This document shows positions 6,605 to 13,723 of a stretch of DNA of 21,718 bases, piece by piece (position 1 is the stretch's first letter; every line of letters begins with the position of its first letter). The notes below the pieces were generated by a model. The model ran no database searches, was not told the DNA's origin, and was given only the letters and a program-made list of their open reading frames with translations. Source of the DNA: JBKBMT01 sp046295655. Its GTDB lineage: Bacteria; Pseudomonadota; Alphaproteobacteria; Rhodobacterales; Rhodobacteraceae. The stretch lies in contig JBKBMT010000049.1 in assembly GCA_046295655.1 (NCBI GenBank), forward strand, positions 1-21,718, written 5' to 3'. The position numbers and the translations under genes are program-made.

Positions 6605-8631
6605 CCGGGCGGCTGATGATCGGCGTCGATGTCGGCGGCACCTTCACCGACATCTTCGTGCTGGACGAGGCGACGGGCGCGGCCCGGGTGGCCAAGGTGC
6701 CGACCTCGCGGCCCGATCAGGCGGCCGGCTTCCTGGCCGGGATCGGGGTCCAGGTGGCCGATCTGACGCAGGTCGCCACCGTCGTCCACGGCACCACAGC
6801 GGGCACCAATGCGCTGCTGGAACGCAAGGGCGCGCGGATCGGCGTCATCACCACCGAAGGGTTCCGCGACGTGCTGGAGATGCGGCGCCGCGACCGCCCC
6901 CGCACCTGGGGCCTGCGCGGCAACTTCGACCCTGTCGTGCCCCGCGACCTGCGTCTGGAGGTGGCCGAGCGGGTTCTGGCCGACGGCACGATCCGGCAGC
7001 CGGCGGACCTCGATGCCGTGCGCGCGGCCGGCCGGCAGCTTCTGGACCGGGGCTGCGCGGCGGTTGCGGTGCTGTTCGTCAATGCCTATGCCAACCCCGC
7101 CAACGAGCGCGCGGCAGTCACGGCGCTGCGTGCCTTCTGGCCCAATCCCCATGTCTCGGCCAGCCACGAGATCCTGCCCGAGATCCGCGAGTTCGAACGC
7201 TTCTCGACCACCGCGCTGAACGCCTATCTGCAACCCGAGGTCTCGGGATATCTCGGCCGGCTGGAGGCGGCGCTGCGCGACCGCGGCTTCGGCGGCGAAT
7301 TCCTGATCGTGCAGTCGAACGGCGGGGTGATGGCGGTCGATACCGCCTGCCGCCTGCCGGTGCGCACCGCCCTGTCGGGGCCCGCCGCGGGTGTGATCGC
7401 CGCCGCCCATATCGCCCAGAGCGCCGGAATCGCCAATGTCATCACCGGCGACATGGGCGGCACGTCGTTCGATGTGGCGCTGATTGCCGATGGACAGGCC
7501 GCCCTGGCCGCGCAGACCGCCATCGACTTCGGCATGGTGGTGCGCACCCCGATGATCGAGATCACCACGATCGGCGCCGGCGGCGGCTCCATCGCCTGGG
7601 TGGACCGCGGCGGCCTGCTGACGATCGGGCCGGAATCGGCAGGGTCCGATCCCGGACCGGTCGCCTATGGCCGCGGCAACGACCGGCCGACCGTCACGGA
7701 TGCCAACATCGTCCTTGGCCGGATCGACCCCGACCGCCCCATCGGCGGCGGCCGGCTGGATGTCGCGGCCGCGCGCGCGGCGATCCTGGCCCATGTCGGC
7801 CGGCCGCTCGGTCTGGGGCTCGAGGCCGCGGCCGAAGCGATCCTGCGGGTGGCCAATTCCCGCATGGCCGGGGCGATCCGGCTGGTGGGCATCGAACGCG
7901 GCCACGATCCCAAGGGCTTTGCCTTCATGCCCTTCGGCGGCGGCGGGGCGCTGCACGCGGGGGCGCTGCTGGCCGAGACCGGCCTCGCCATGGCGCTGAT
8001 CCCCCGCTATCCCGGCGTGACCTCGGCCATGGGCTGTGTCATTGCGGACATGCGGCAGGACTTCGTGCAGACCGTCAACTGCCTGACCGCGGCGGTCGAC
8101 ACCCCCGCCCTGTCGGCGCTGATCGAACGCCACGCGGCCGAGGGCACCCGGCTGCTCGATGCCGCCGGCGTCGCCTTCTCGGCCCGGTCGCGGCTGATGG
8201 AGCTCGACATGGCCTATGTCGGACAGACCCATACCGTGCCGGTCCCGCTGGAGACCACCCCCACCCCCGAGGCGATCGAGGCGGCCTTCGCCGCCGCCTA
8301 CCTGCGCGCCTATGGCCGGCTGCTGCCCGGTGGCGTGACCCGTATCCTGAACCTGCGCACTGCGGTCATCGGTCACCGGCCGAAGCTCGACCTTTCGACC
8401 CTTGCACCGGACGGTGCCGGCACGGTGACGCCCCGCACCACCCGCAAGGTGCATGTCGGCGCCTGGCACGACGCGGCGATCCACGACCGGCTCTCGCTGC
8501 CGGTCGGGGCGCGCATCGCCGGCCCGGCAGTGCTGGAACAGCCCGACACGACGATCCTGGTCGAACCGGGCCTGATCGCCGAGGTCGATGCCTTCGGCAA
8601 CATCCGCCTGACCCGCGAGGCCGCCCCATGA
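6601..8631 (+). CDS. hyuA: HyuA-like ATP-binding subunit of hydantoinase/oxoprolinase-type enzyme
   Basis: This 676-residue protein has the ASKHA nucleotide-binding fold of hydantoinase A: phosphate loop GVDVGGTFTD (8-17), HGTTAGTNALLERKG (63-77), ILPEIREFERFSTTALNAYL (191-210), LSGPAAGVIAA (258-268), GDMGGTSFDVALI (283-295) and TIGAGGGSIAWVD (323-335), followed by GPESAGSDPGPVAYG. The C-terminal GPAVLEQPDTTILVEPG is the standard end of the family. It should phosphorylate or activate the ring carbonyl so that the HyuB subunit can open the ring. Length is normal (about 680-700). ATG starts at 6601, overlapping the HyuB stop; the stop overlaps the next start at 8628. N-methylhydantoinase, oxoprolinase, caprolactamase and acetophenone carboxylase are relatives, so the substrate must come from context. 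Confidence 0.95.
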   Translation: MTGRLMIGVDVGGTFTDIFVLDEATGAARVAKVPTSRPDQAAGFLAGIGVQVADLTQVATVVHGTTAGTNALLERKGARIGVITTEGFRDVLEMRRRDRPRTWGLRGNFDPVVPRDLRLEVAERVLADGTIRQPADLDAVRAAGRQLLDRGCAAVAVLFVNAYANPANERAAVTALRAFWPNPHVSASHEILPEIREFERFSTTALNAYLQPEVSGYLGRLEAALRDRGFGGEFLIVQSNGGVMAVDTACRLPVRTALSGPAAGVIAAAHIAQSAGIANVITGDMGGTSFDVALIADGQAALAAQTAIDFGMVVRTPMIEITTIGAGGGSIAWVDRGGLLTIGPESAGSDPGPVAYGRGNDRPTVTDANIVLGRIDPDRPIGGGRLDVAAARAAILAHVGRPLGLGLEAAAEAILRVANSRMAGAIRLVGIERGHDPKGFAFMPFGGGGALHAGALLAETGLAMALIPRYPGVTSAMGCVIADMRQDFVQTVNCLTAAVDTPALSALIERHAAEGTRLLDAAGVAFSARSRLMELDMAYVGQTHTVPVPLETTPTPEAIEAAFAAAYLRAYGRLLPGGVTRILNLRTAVIGHRPKLDLSTLAPDGAGTVTPRTTRKVHVGAWHDAAIHDRLSLPVGARIAGPAVLEQPDTTILVEPGLIAEVDAFGNIRLTREAAP

Positions 8632-9224
8632 CCCCGGCGCGGACCGCCCTTCTCACCATCGACCTGCAGAACGATTTCCTGCACCCCCGCGGCGCCTATG
8701 GCCGCGCCGGCCAGACCGCGGCCGCGATTGCCGCCCTGCCCGGCCGGATCCGCCCCTTGCGTGACGCCCTGCGGGCGCGCGGCGGAATCCACGTCTCGGC
8801 CCAGTTCACCCTGGTGCCGGGCCCGGAAGGCCCGTTGATCTCGCCCCACCTCAGGGCGCTCAGGCCCTTCCTCGCTGCGGGCGACTTCGCCCCTGGCAGC
8901 TGGGGGCACGCGCTGGTGGACGATCTGCAACCGGCCGATTTCACGGTCGAGAAGGTCGCCTATTCGGCTTTCTGGCAGACCCGGCTGGACTTCGTTCTGC
9001 GCCGGACCGGGATCGAGACGCTGATCGTCGGCGGCATCGTGACCAATGGCGGGGTGGCCAGCACGATCCGCGACGCCCATCTGCGCGACCTCCACACGAT
9101 CCTGCTGACCGACGGCTGCGCGGCCTTCTCCGAGGCCGCCCATGCGGCGACGCTGGCCTCGCTTGCCACCGTCACCGAACGACAGACCATCGCCGAGACC
9201 CTTTCGCAGCTGGAGGAAGCATGA
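8628..9224 (+). CDS. Isochorismatase-fold hydrolase lacking the nucleophilic cysteine
   Basis: This 198-residue cytoplasmic protein has the cysteine-hydrolase/isochorismatase fold: TALLTIDLQNDFLHPRGAY (6-24) with the catalytic Asp at 12, VEKVAYSAF (107-115) with the conserved Lys at 109, and GGIVTNGGVASTIRDA (135-150). Amidases of this fold (N-carbamoylsarcosine amidase, nicotinamidase, maleamate amidase) have T-N-x-C-V-x-S-T in the last motif; here the Cys position is Gly142 (codon ggg). Isochorismatases proper cleave an ether bond without a cysteine nucleophile, so this protein may use water-based chemistry, act on a different bond, or be inactive. It follows HyuA with an ATGA overlap, the place where an N-carbamoyl or half-amide hydrolase is expected. 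The fold is certain; amidase activity is doubtful. Confidence 0.9.
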   Translation: MTPARTALLTIDLQNDFLHPRGAYGRAGQTAAAIAALPGRIRPLRDALRARGGIHVSAQFTLVPGPEGPLISPHLRALRPFLAAGDFAPGSWGHALVDDLQPADFTVEKVAYSAFWQTRLDFVLRRTGIETLIVGGIVTNGGVASTIRDAHLRDLHTILLTDGCAAFSEAAHAATLASLATVTERQTIAETLSQLEEA

Positions 9225-10087
9225 GCCTCGGGACCCGCCTCTCGCGCAGCCCGATCCTGCTGGCACCCGGCATCTATGACGGGCTGACCGCCGTGCTGGC
9301 CGAACAGGCCGGATTCGAGGCGCTGTATCTCTCCGGTGCCGCGGTCTCCTACACCCGGCTCGGCCGACCCGATATCGGGCTGGCCACCCTGAGCGAGATG
9401 GTCGAGACCATGGCGCTGGTCCGGGACCGGGTATCGCTGCCGGTGATCGTCGATGCCGATACCGGCCACGGCAACGCGCTGAACGCGATGCGCTGCATGC
9501 GGCTCTTCGAACGCGCCGGCGCCAGCGCACTTCAGATCGAGGACCAGACCTTTCCGAAGCGCTGCGGCCACCTTGCCGACAAGTCCCTGATCCCGGTCGG
9601 CGAAATGGCCGGCAAGATCGCCGCCATGGCCGATGCGCGCGACAGCGCGGCAACGCTGATCATCGCCCGAACCGACGCGATCGCCGTCGAAGGGTTCGAC
9701 GCGGCCATGGCGCGGGCCGAGGCCTATCTGGCCGCCGGCGCCGATGCCCTGTTCGTCGAGGCCCCGCGCAGCGCCGACGAGCTTGCCGCCGTGGCCGCGC
9801 GGCTTGCGGGCCGTGCGCCGCTGATGGCGAACATGGTCGAGGGCGGGGCGACCCCGATCCGGTCCGCGGCCGATCTGGAGCGGCTCGGCTTTCGCATCGT
9901 GATCTTCCCCGGCGGCATCGTCCGGGCGCTGGCCCGGACGGCACAGGACTATTACGCCAGCCTCCGGCAGCACGGATCGAACGCGCCCTTCGCCGACCGG
10001 ATGCACGATTTTGCGGGCCTCAACGCCGCCATCGGCACCGAGGCGATGCTGGCCGCCGGTGCCCGCTATTCCGGCGAGGCGGGCTGA
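9221..10087 (+). CDS. Isocitrate lyase/PEP mutase family C-C lyase (2,3-dimethylmalate lyase-like)
   Basis: This 288-residue protein has the ICL/PEPM barrel: APGIYDGLTAVLAEQAGFEA (15-34), YLSGAAVSYTRLGRPD (36-51), VDADTGHGNALN (77-88) with metal-binding Asp residues, LQIEDQTFPKRCGH (104-117), RTDAIAVEGFD (150-160) and MANMVEGGATP (202-212). The loop KRCGH (113-117) carries the cysteine typical of true lyases (isocitrate, methylisocitrate and dimethylmalate lyases); PEP mutases lack it. It should cleave a 2-hydroxy diacid into an oxoacid or oxoester product and a carboxylic acid with Mg2+. The start has GGAGGAA just upstream and overlaps the previous stop (ATGA). With a LeuCD-like hydratase in the same locus, the natural substrate is probably a substituted malate. 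No prp genes are present to suggest the methylcitrate cycle. Confidence 0.92.
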   Translation: MSLGTRLSRSPILLAPGIYDGLTAVLAEQAGFEALYLSGAAVSYTRLGRPDIGLATLSEMVETMALVRDRVSLPVIVDADTGHGNALNAMRCMRLFERAGASALQIEDQTFPKRCGHLADKSLIPVGEMAGKIAAMADARDSAATLIIARTDAIAVEGFDAAMARAEAYLAAGADALFVEAPRSADELAAVAARLAGRAPLMANMVEGGATPIRSAADLERLGFRIVIFPGGIVRALARTAQDYYASLRQHGSNAPFADRMHDFAGLNAAIGTEAMLAAGARYSGEAG

Positions 10088-10121
10088 TGCCCCGCCGGTG
10101 CCCGGATCCTGTGGCCCGGCG

Positions 10122-11531
10122 ATGAACGGTGTCTGCGTCCTCCCGCCCGAACCCTTCGCGGCCGCTGTCGAGACCCTGATCGTGGGCGCCGGCGCCGCCG
10201 GGCTGACGGCCGCCCTTGCCGCGGCCGAGGCGGGCCAGGAGGTGCTTGTCCTCGAACGCGATCCGGTGCCTTCCGGTTCCACCGCGCTGTCGGCCGGCCT
10301 GATCCCGGCAGCCGGCAGCCGCTGGCAGGCCGCCGCCGGCATCGACGACGACCCGGCCCGCCTGGCCGCCGATATCCAGCGCAAGGCGAAGGGCGAGAAC
10401 GACCCCGGCCTTGTCGCGCTGATGGCCCGCAACGCCGCGCCGGCGCTGGAATGGCTGGCCGACAGCTATGGCCTGCCCTTCTCGCTCGTTGCCGACTTCG
10501 ACTATCCCGGCCATTCCCGTCGGCGCATGCACGGTCTGCCCGACCGGTCCGGCCGGGCGCTGGTCGATGCCCTGCGCGCGGCTTGCGAGGCCCGCGGCGT
10601 GCCGATCCTGACGGGTGCCGTGGTGGATCGGCTCCATGCCGAAAGCCGCCGGATTCACGGCGTCGGGCTCTGCCGGCCAGACGGCAGCCGCGACGCCATC
10701 GGCTGTGGCCGACTGATCCTTGCGTGCAACGGCTTCGGCGGAAACCCGGACCTCGTTGCCCGACACATGCCCGAGATTGCGGGGGCGCTGTATTTCGGTC
10801 ATCCCGGCAACCGGGGCGAGGCGCTGCTCTGGGGGCAGGCCCTCGGCGCCGCGATCCGCCACACTGGCGCGTATCAGGGCCACGGCAATGTCGCCCATCC
10901 GCATGGCATCCTCATCACCTGGGCGGTGATCTCCGAGGGCGGGTTCCAGCTCAATCGGGACGGACGGCGGTTCTGGGACGAATCGCAGGGCTATTCCGAG
11001 GCCGCCCGCGCCGTGCAGGCCCAGCCCGGGGGCCAGGCGGTGACCGTGTTCGACCGCCGCATTGCCGCCATCGCCCGCCAGTTCGCGGACTTCCGCACCG
11101 CCGAGGCCCAGGGCGCGATCCGCGAGGCCCCGACGCCCGAGGCGCTGGCGCGCGTCTTCGGCCTGCCCCCCGCGGCGGTCGCCGAGACCTTTGCCGCGGT
11201 CGATTCGGCCAGGGACGGCGCCTGCCCCGATCCCTTCGGCAGGCCCTTCGCTGCCGTCCCGCGCCTCGCGCCGCCCTATCTGGGCGTAAGGGTGACGGCC
11301 GCAATGTTTCACACCCAGGGCGGGCTCGAGGTGGATCGCCACGCCCGCGTCCGCCGCGCCGCCGGGGGCTGTATCGAGAACCTCCACGCCGCCGGAGGCG
11401 CCGCCTGCGGGGTCTCGGGCCCGGCCGACTGGGGCTATCTGTCGGGCAACGGGCTGCTGTCGGCCATTACCCTGGGCCGGGTCGCAGGCGGGCATGATGC
11501 CCGTGCGGATCAGCCCCCGAACTCGGGCTGA
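10122..11531 (+). CDS. FAD-dependent oxidoreductase, fumarate reductase/succinate dehydrogenase flavoprotein-like
   Basis: This 469-residue protein has an N-terminal dinucleotide fold TLIVGAGAAGLTAALAAAEAG (18-38) ending in the acidic VLERD, then SGSTALSAGLIPAAGS (51-66), the FAD-binding-2 pattern. The C-terminal AAMFHTQGGLEVD (393-405) aligns by eye with the HHTxGG active-site histidine motif of soluble fumarate reductases (His397), and SGNGLLSAITLGRVAG (441-456) closes the FAD site. Relatives reduce or introduce C=C bonds beside carbonyls (fumarate, 3-ketosteroids, urocanate). There is no signal peptide or heme motif, so it is cytoplasmic and needs an outside electron carrier. It starts 34 bases after the lyase, with only a weak ribosome site; it is the last gene of the rightward operon. 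It could saturate or desaturate the ring substrate. Its 3' end overlaps the convergent gene by 22 bases. Confidence 0.9.
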   Translation: MNGVCVLPPEPFAAAVETLIVGAGAAGLTAALAAAEAGQEVLVLERDPVPSGSTALSAGLIPAAGSRWQAAAGIDDDPARLAADIQRKAKGENDPGLVALMARNAAPALEWLADSYGLPFSLVADFDYPGHSRRRMHGLPDRSGRALVDALRAACEARGVPILTGAVVDRLHAESRRIHGVGLCRPDGSRDAIGCGRLILACNGFGGNPDLVARHMPEIAGALYFGHPGNRGEALLWGQALGAAIRHTGAYQGHGNVAHPHGILITWAVISEGGFQLNRDGRRFWDESQGYSEAARAVQAQPGGQAVTVFDRRIAAIARQFADFRTAEAQGAIREAPTPEALARVFGLPPAAVAETFAAVDSARDGACPDPFGRPFAAVPRLAPPYLGVRVTAAMFHTQGGLEVDRHARVRRAAGGCIENLHAAGGAACGVSGPADWGYLSGNGLLSAITLGRVAGGHDARADQPPNSG

Positions 11532-12442
11532 CGCCCCTCGAACATCCGGTCGAACACGAACAGCGCGGCATCGCGCGAGAAGACGCCCGCGGTCACGCCG
11601 GGCCATTTGTCGACATCGTCGCGCACGACAGGCCGGGGATAGGGCCATACGGGAAGCGACGTGCCCCCCAGAGCCGAGAAGGCCGCCACCCGGTGATGCC
11701 CCGCCCGGCACAGATAGCGACAGGATTCGCCACGCCGCAATGCCACCACCCTGACCGGCCGGACATCACCCGAATGGCGAAAGCCGCTCTCGCGGATACG
11801 GTCCACGACCCGCTTGAGCCGCGACAGTTCCAGCGCGCCCTTCTCGGGGCTGACCGGCCCCGAAGATACCAGCCCGTGCCGGTGATCCAGCAGCGCCCCG
11901 TGTTCCTCGTTCTCCAGTGCAACGCCCGCCAGCCGGTCGGAGATGTGACGCCGGTAGTCGGTCAGCGGCGGCCGATCCCAGGGGTAAAGCGTAAGTGCGC
12001 GATGCTGGGTCAGCAGGAAATGCCGCTCCGGGGACCGCGGCAGGCCGAGGAAATCGCCGTTGGTCTGAGGCTGAAACCGGTCGTAGAACCGCTTCAGCGC
12101 GCTTTCCTCATAGCCAAGATCAGGGTTCTGGACGTATTGCAGCGCGGTCTCGACGAAGGGGCTGCCCCCGTCCCTTGCAACCGGAAAGGCGGCCGCCTCG
12201 AGGTGCCGGACATGTTCGACGGGCACATCCATCACGAATGGCAGGCTGCCCGCACGCCTGTATGCATCCTCGACGCTCAGACCCAGATCGCACAGATTCA
12301 CCGGATCCATCGCGCTGACGACATCGCAGCCGAACCGGTTCAGGATCTGCCTGCCCCGCGCCCGGACCGCCTGGCGGGCGTTGCGCGGCATCAGGCTTCG
12401 GGTCAGGTTCATGTAGGCGCGCGGGATCATCGCTGCGGGCAC
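11510..12442 (-). CDS. Unrecognised protein with ParB/sulfiredoxin-like C-terminal segment, in polysaccharide locus
   Basis: This 310-residue soluble protein is not one I can name. The C-terminal third has VSPEKGALELSRLKRVVDRIRESGF (197-221), then VVALRRGESCRYLCRAGHHRVAAFSALGG (about 232-260) and SLPVWPY. The order helix, strand, G-H-H-R, helix, V-P-V resembles the ParB/sulfiredoxin-like fold, in which G-x-H-R binds a nucleotide phosphate. The N-terminal half shows FVETALQYVQNPDLGYEESALKRFYDRFQP (96-125) without a known signature. The start is GTG at 12442, 13 bases after AGGAG; ATG at 12430 is the alternative. It is the last gene of the leftward arm, after the pyruvyl transferase, which suggests a role in polysaccharide modification or control. 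No signal peptide or membrane helix is visible. Confidence 0.75.
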   Translation of the reverse strand: MPAAMIPRAYMNLTRSLMPRNARQAVRARGRQILNRFGCDVVSAMDPVNLCDLGLSVEDAYRRAGSLPFVMDVPVEHVRHLEAAAFPVARDGGSPFVETALQYVQNPDLGYEESALKRFYDRFQPQTNGDFLGLPRSPERHFLLTQHRALTLYPWDRPPLTDYRRHISDRLAGVALENEEHGALLDHRHGLVSSGPVSPEKGALELSRLKRVVDRIRESGFRHSGDVRPVRVVALRRGESCRYLCRAGHHRVAAFSALGGTSLPVWPYPRPVVRDDVDKWPGVTAGVFSRDAALFVFDRMFEGRQPEFGG

Positions 12443-12510
12443 TCATTCGAAACGGCTCCTTCATCATAAGGTCCGTTTTCGGAATGTCATCAGAGTGTCG
12501 CAAAAGTGTC

Positions 12511-13695
12511 TTACACCGGCCGGCGGACCTTGCGCCTGAGCCGCCTCTCCATCAGCCCGACCAGTGCGTCCTCGTAACGTTGCAGCCGTTCGAGCCCCCG
12601 CGCCAGCGCCGCCCGGGTCTCGGCGGCCAGATCGGCGCGGGCGGCGAAGGCGGCGGCGATGCGGTGCCGGATCGCCGCCTCGTCCTCGGCGGTGCAATCG
12701 ACCGTATGCCCGTAGCCCAGACTGCCGAACAGGCCGGCGAACTTGCGGCTGTAGGCCATCGGCACCACCGGGACCCCGGCCGAGAATGCTGCGATGCAGG
12801 CATGCATCCGCGCACCCATGAAGAAGTCGAGCCCGGCGATATAGGACTTCGCCTCGGACGGGCTGGCGAAGGCCGGGGCGACCACCGCGCCCGGATGTTC
12901 GGCCGCAAGCTGCCGGCAGACGGTCAGATCGTCCTCCAGCCCCCCGCGTTCGCGGATCACATGCGGCACGAAATGCAGCGCGATCCCGGGCCCCTGCGCG
13001 GCGAAATCGGCGGCAATCCCGCGCATCAGCGCCGGATAGTCCAGAACCAGACCGAACATGTTGTTGCGCGTGTAGCCGCCGTTCATCAACAGGCCCGAGA
13101 CGTTGATTCCCACCTGCACCGGCCCCCCCGGCGGACGCGGCGGCGGCGCCTCGTAGGGCAGGCGCAGCGCCACGTCCGAGGCAAGGATCACGTCGGTGCG
13201 TCCCATCGCCCGCGCGGCCGCGACCGATGGCTCGTCGCGCGCCGCGACAAGCCGGCAGGCTCGCACCGTCGCTGCGGCGACCCGGGCCGCGATGCGGCCG
13301 TTGAACGGCCCGATGGTCTGCGGCGCCATCACCACCGGCCGACCCAGCGCATGGGCGATGTAGCGCATGGCCATCATCCGCCGCAGCCGCCCGCCGCCGT
13401 AGATGTCGGCAAAGCTGTCGCCGCCGCCGATGTCGATCACCATGTCGGCATCGCCGATCAGCCGGGCATAGCCCCAGGGCTTGACGATCTCGCGCGCGCG
13501 GATCTGGCGGATGTCGATGTCGGTTCCGGCGACATAGGGCTCCCGCGGCTCCTTCCAGTCCACCACGAGGATGCGGGCTTCGGTCCCCGCCCGCTGCGCC
13601 GCACGGCGGATGATGTCGATGTCCGCCACGGTCAGCGCCCCGACGCCCAGGTTGTCGGAACAGGTGGAATGGCCGATCAGCGCGATCTTCAGCAT
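12511..13695 (-). CDS. Polysaccharide pyruvyl transferase family protein
   Basis: This 394-residue protein fits the pyruvyl transferase family (CsaB/WcaK-like): ALIGHSTCSDNLGVGALTV (5-23), a GDADMVIDIGGGDSFADIYGGG segment (81-102), PQTIGPFNGR (125-134), VGINVSGLL (195-203), HFVPHV (241-246) and FFMGARMHACIAAFSAGVPVVP (291-312), the family's best-conserved motif. These enzymes transfer pyruvate from PEP to a sugar hydroxyl, giving a negatively charged ketal on exopolysaccharide. The protein is cytoplasmic. ATG at 13695 has AAGGA about 11 bases upstream. It lies 28 bases after the F420-hydrogenase-beta-like gene and before the ParB-like protein on the same strand, so all three are likely one transcript. 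The acceptor sugar cannot be told. Confidence 0.92.
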   Translation of the reverse strand: MLKIALIGHSTCSDNLGVGALTVADIDIIRRAAQRAGTEARILVVDWKEPREPYVAGTDIDIRQIRAREIVKPWGYARLIGDADMVIDIGGGDSFADIYGGGRLRRMMAMRYIAHALGRPVVMAPQTIGPFNGRIAARVAAATVRACRLVAARDEPSVAAARAMGRTDVILASDVALRLPYEAPPPRPPGGPVQVGINVSGLLMNGGYTRNNMFGLVLDYPALMRGIAADFAAQGPGIALHFVPHVIRERGGLEDDLTVCRQLAAEHPGAVVAPAFASPSEAKSYIAGLDFFMGARMHACIAAFSAGVPVVPMAYSRKFAGLFGSLGYGHTVDCTAEDEAAIRHRIAAAFAARADLAAETRAALARGLERLQRYEDALVGLMERRLRRKVRRPV

Positions 13696-13723
13696 CGTCC
13701 GCGGGTCCTTCGCGAGGGTCGGG

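Noticed and set aside
6571..8484. Long open frame (637 codons) antisense to the HyuA-like gene
   Set aside because: Same reason: composition is typical of an antisense shadow and the plus strand has all HyuA motifs.
8628..9224. Simple label of N-carbamoylsarcosine amidase and hence a creatinine/N-methylhydantoin pathway
   Set aside because: Order of genes fits at first sight, but the nucleophilic cysteine is missing and no creatininase or sarcosine oxidase gene is in the window, whereas a hydratase and a C-C lyase are.
9221..10087. Methylisocitrate lyase (PrpB) of the methylcitrate cycle
   Set aside because: The KRCGH loop is shared, but there is no prpC, prpD or acnD nearby and the operon context is HyuAB plus a LeuCD-like hydratase, so a dimethylmalate-lyase-like role is preferred.
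10020..11711. Long open frame (563 codons) antisense to the flavoenzyme gene
   Set aside because: The plus strand carries an FAD-binding protein with intact motifs; the antisense translation has none.
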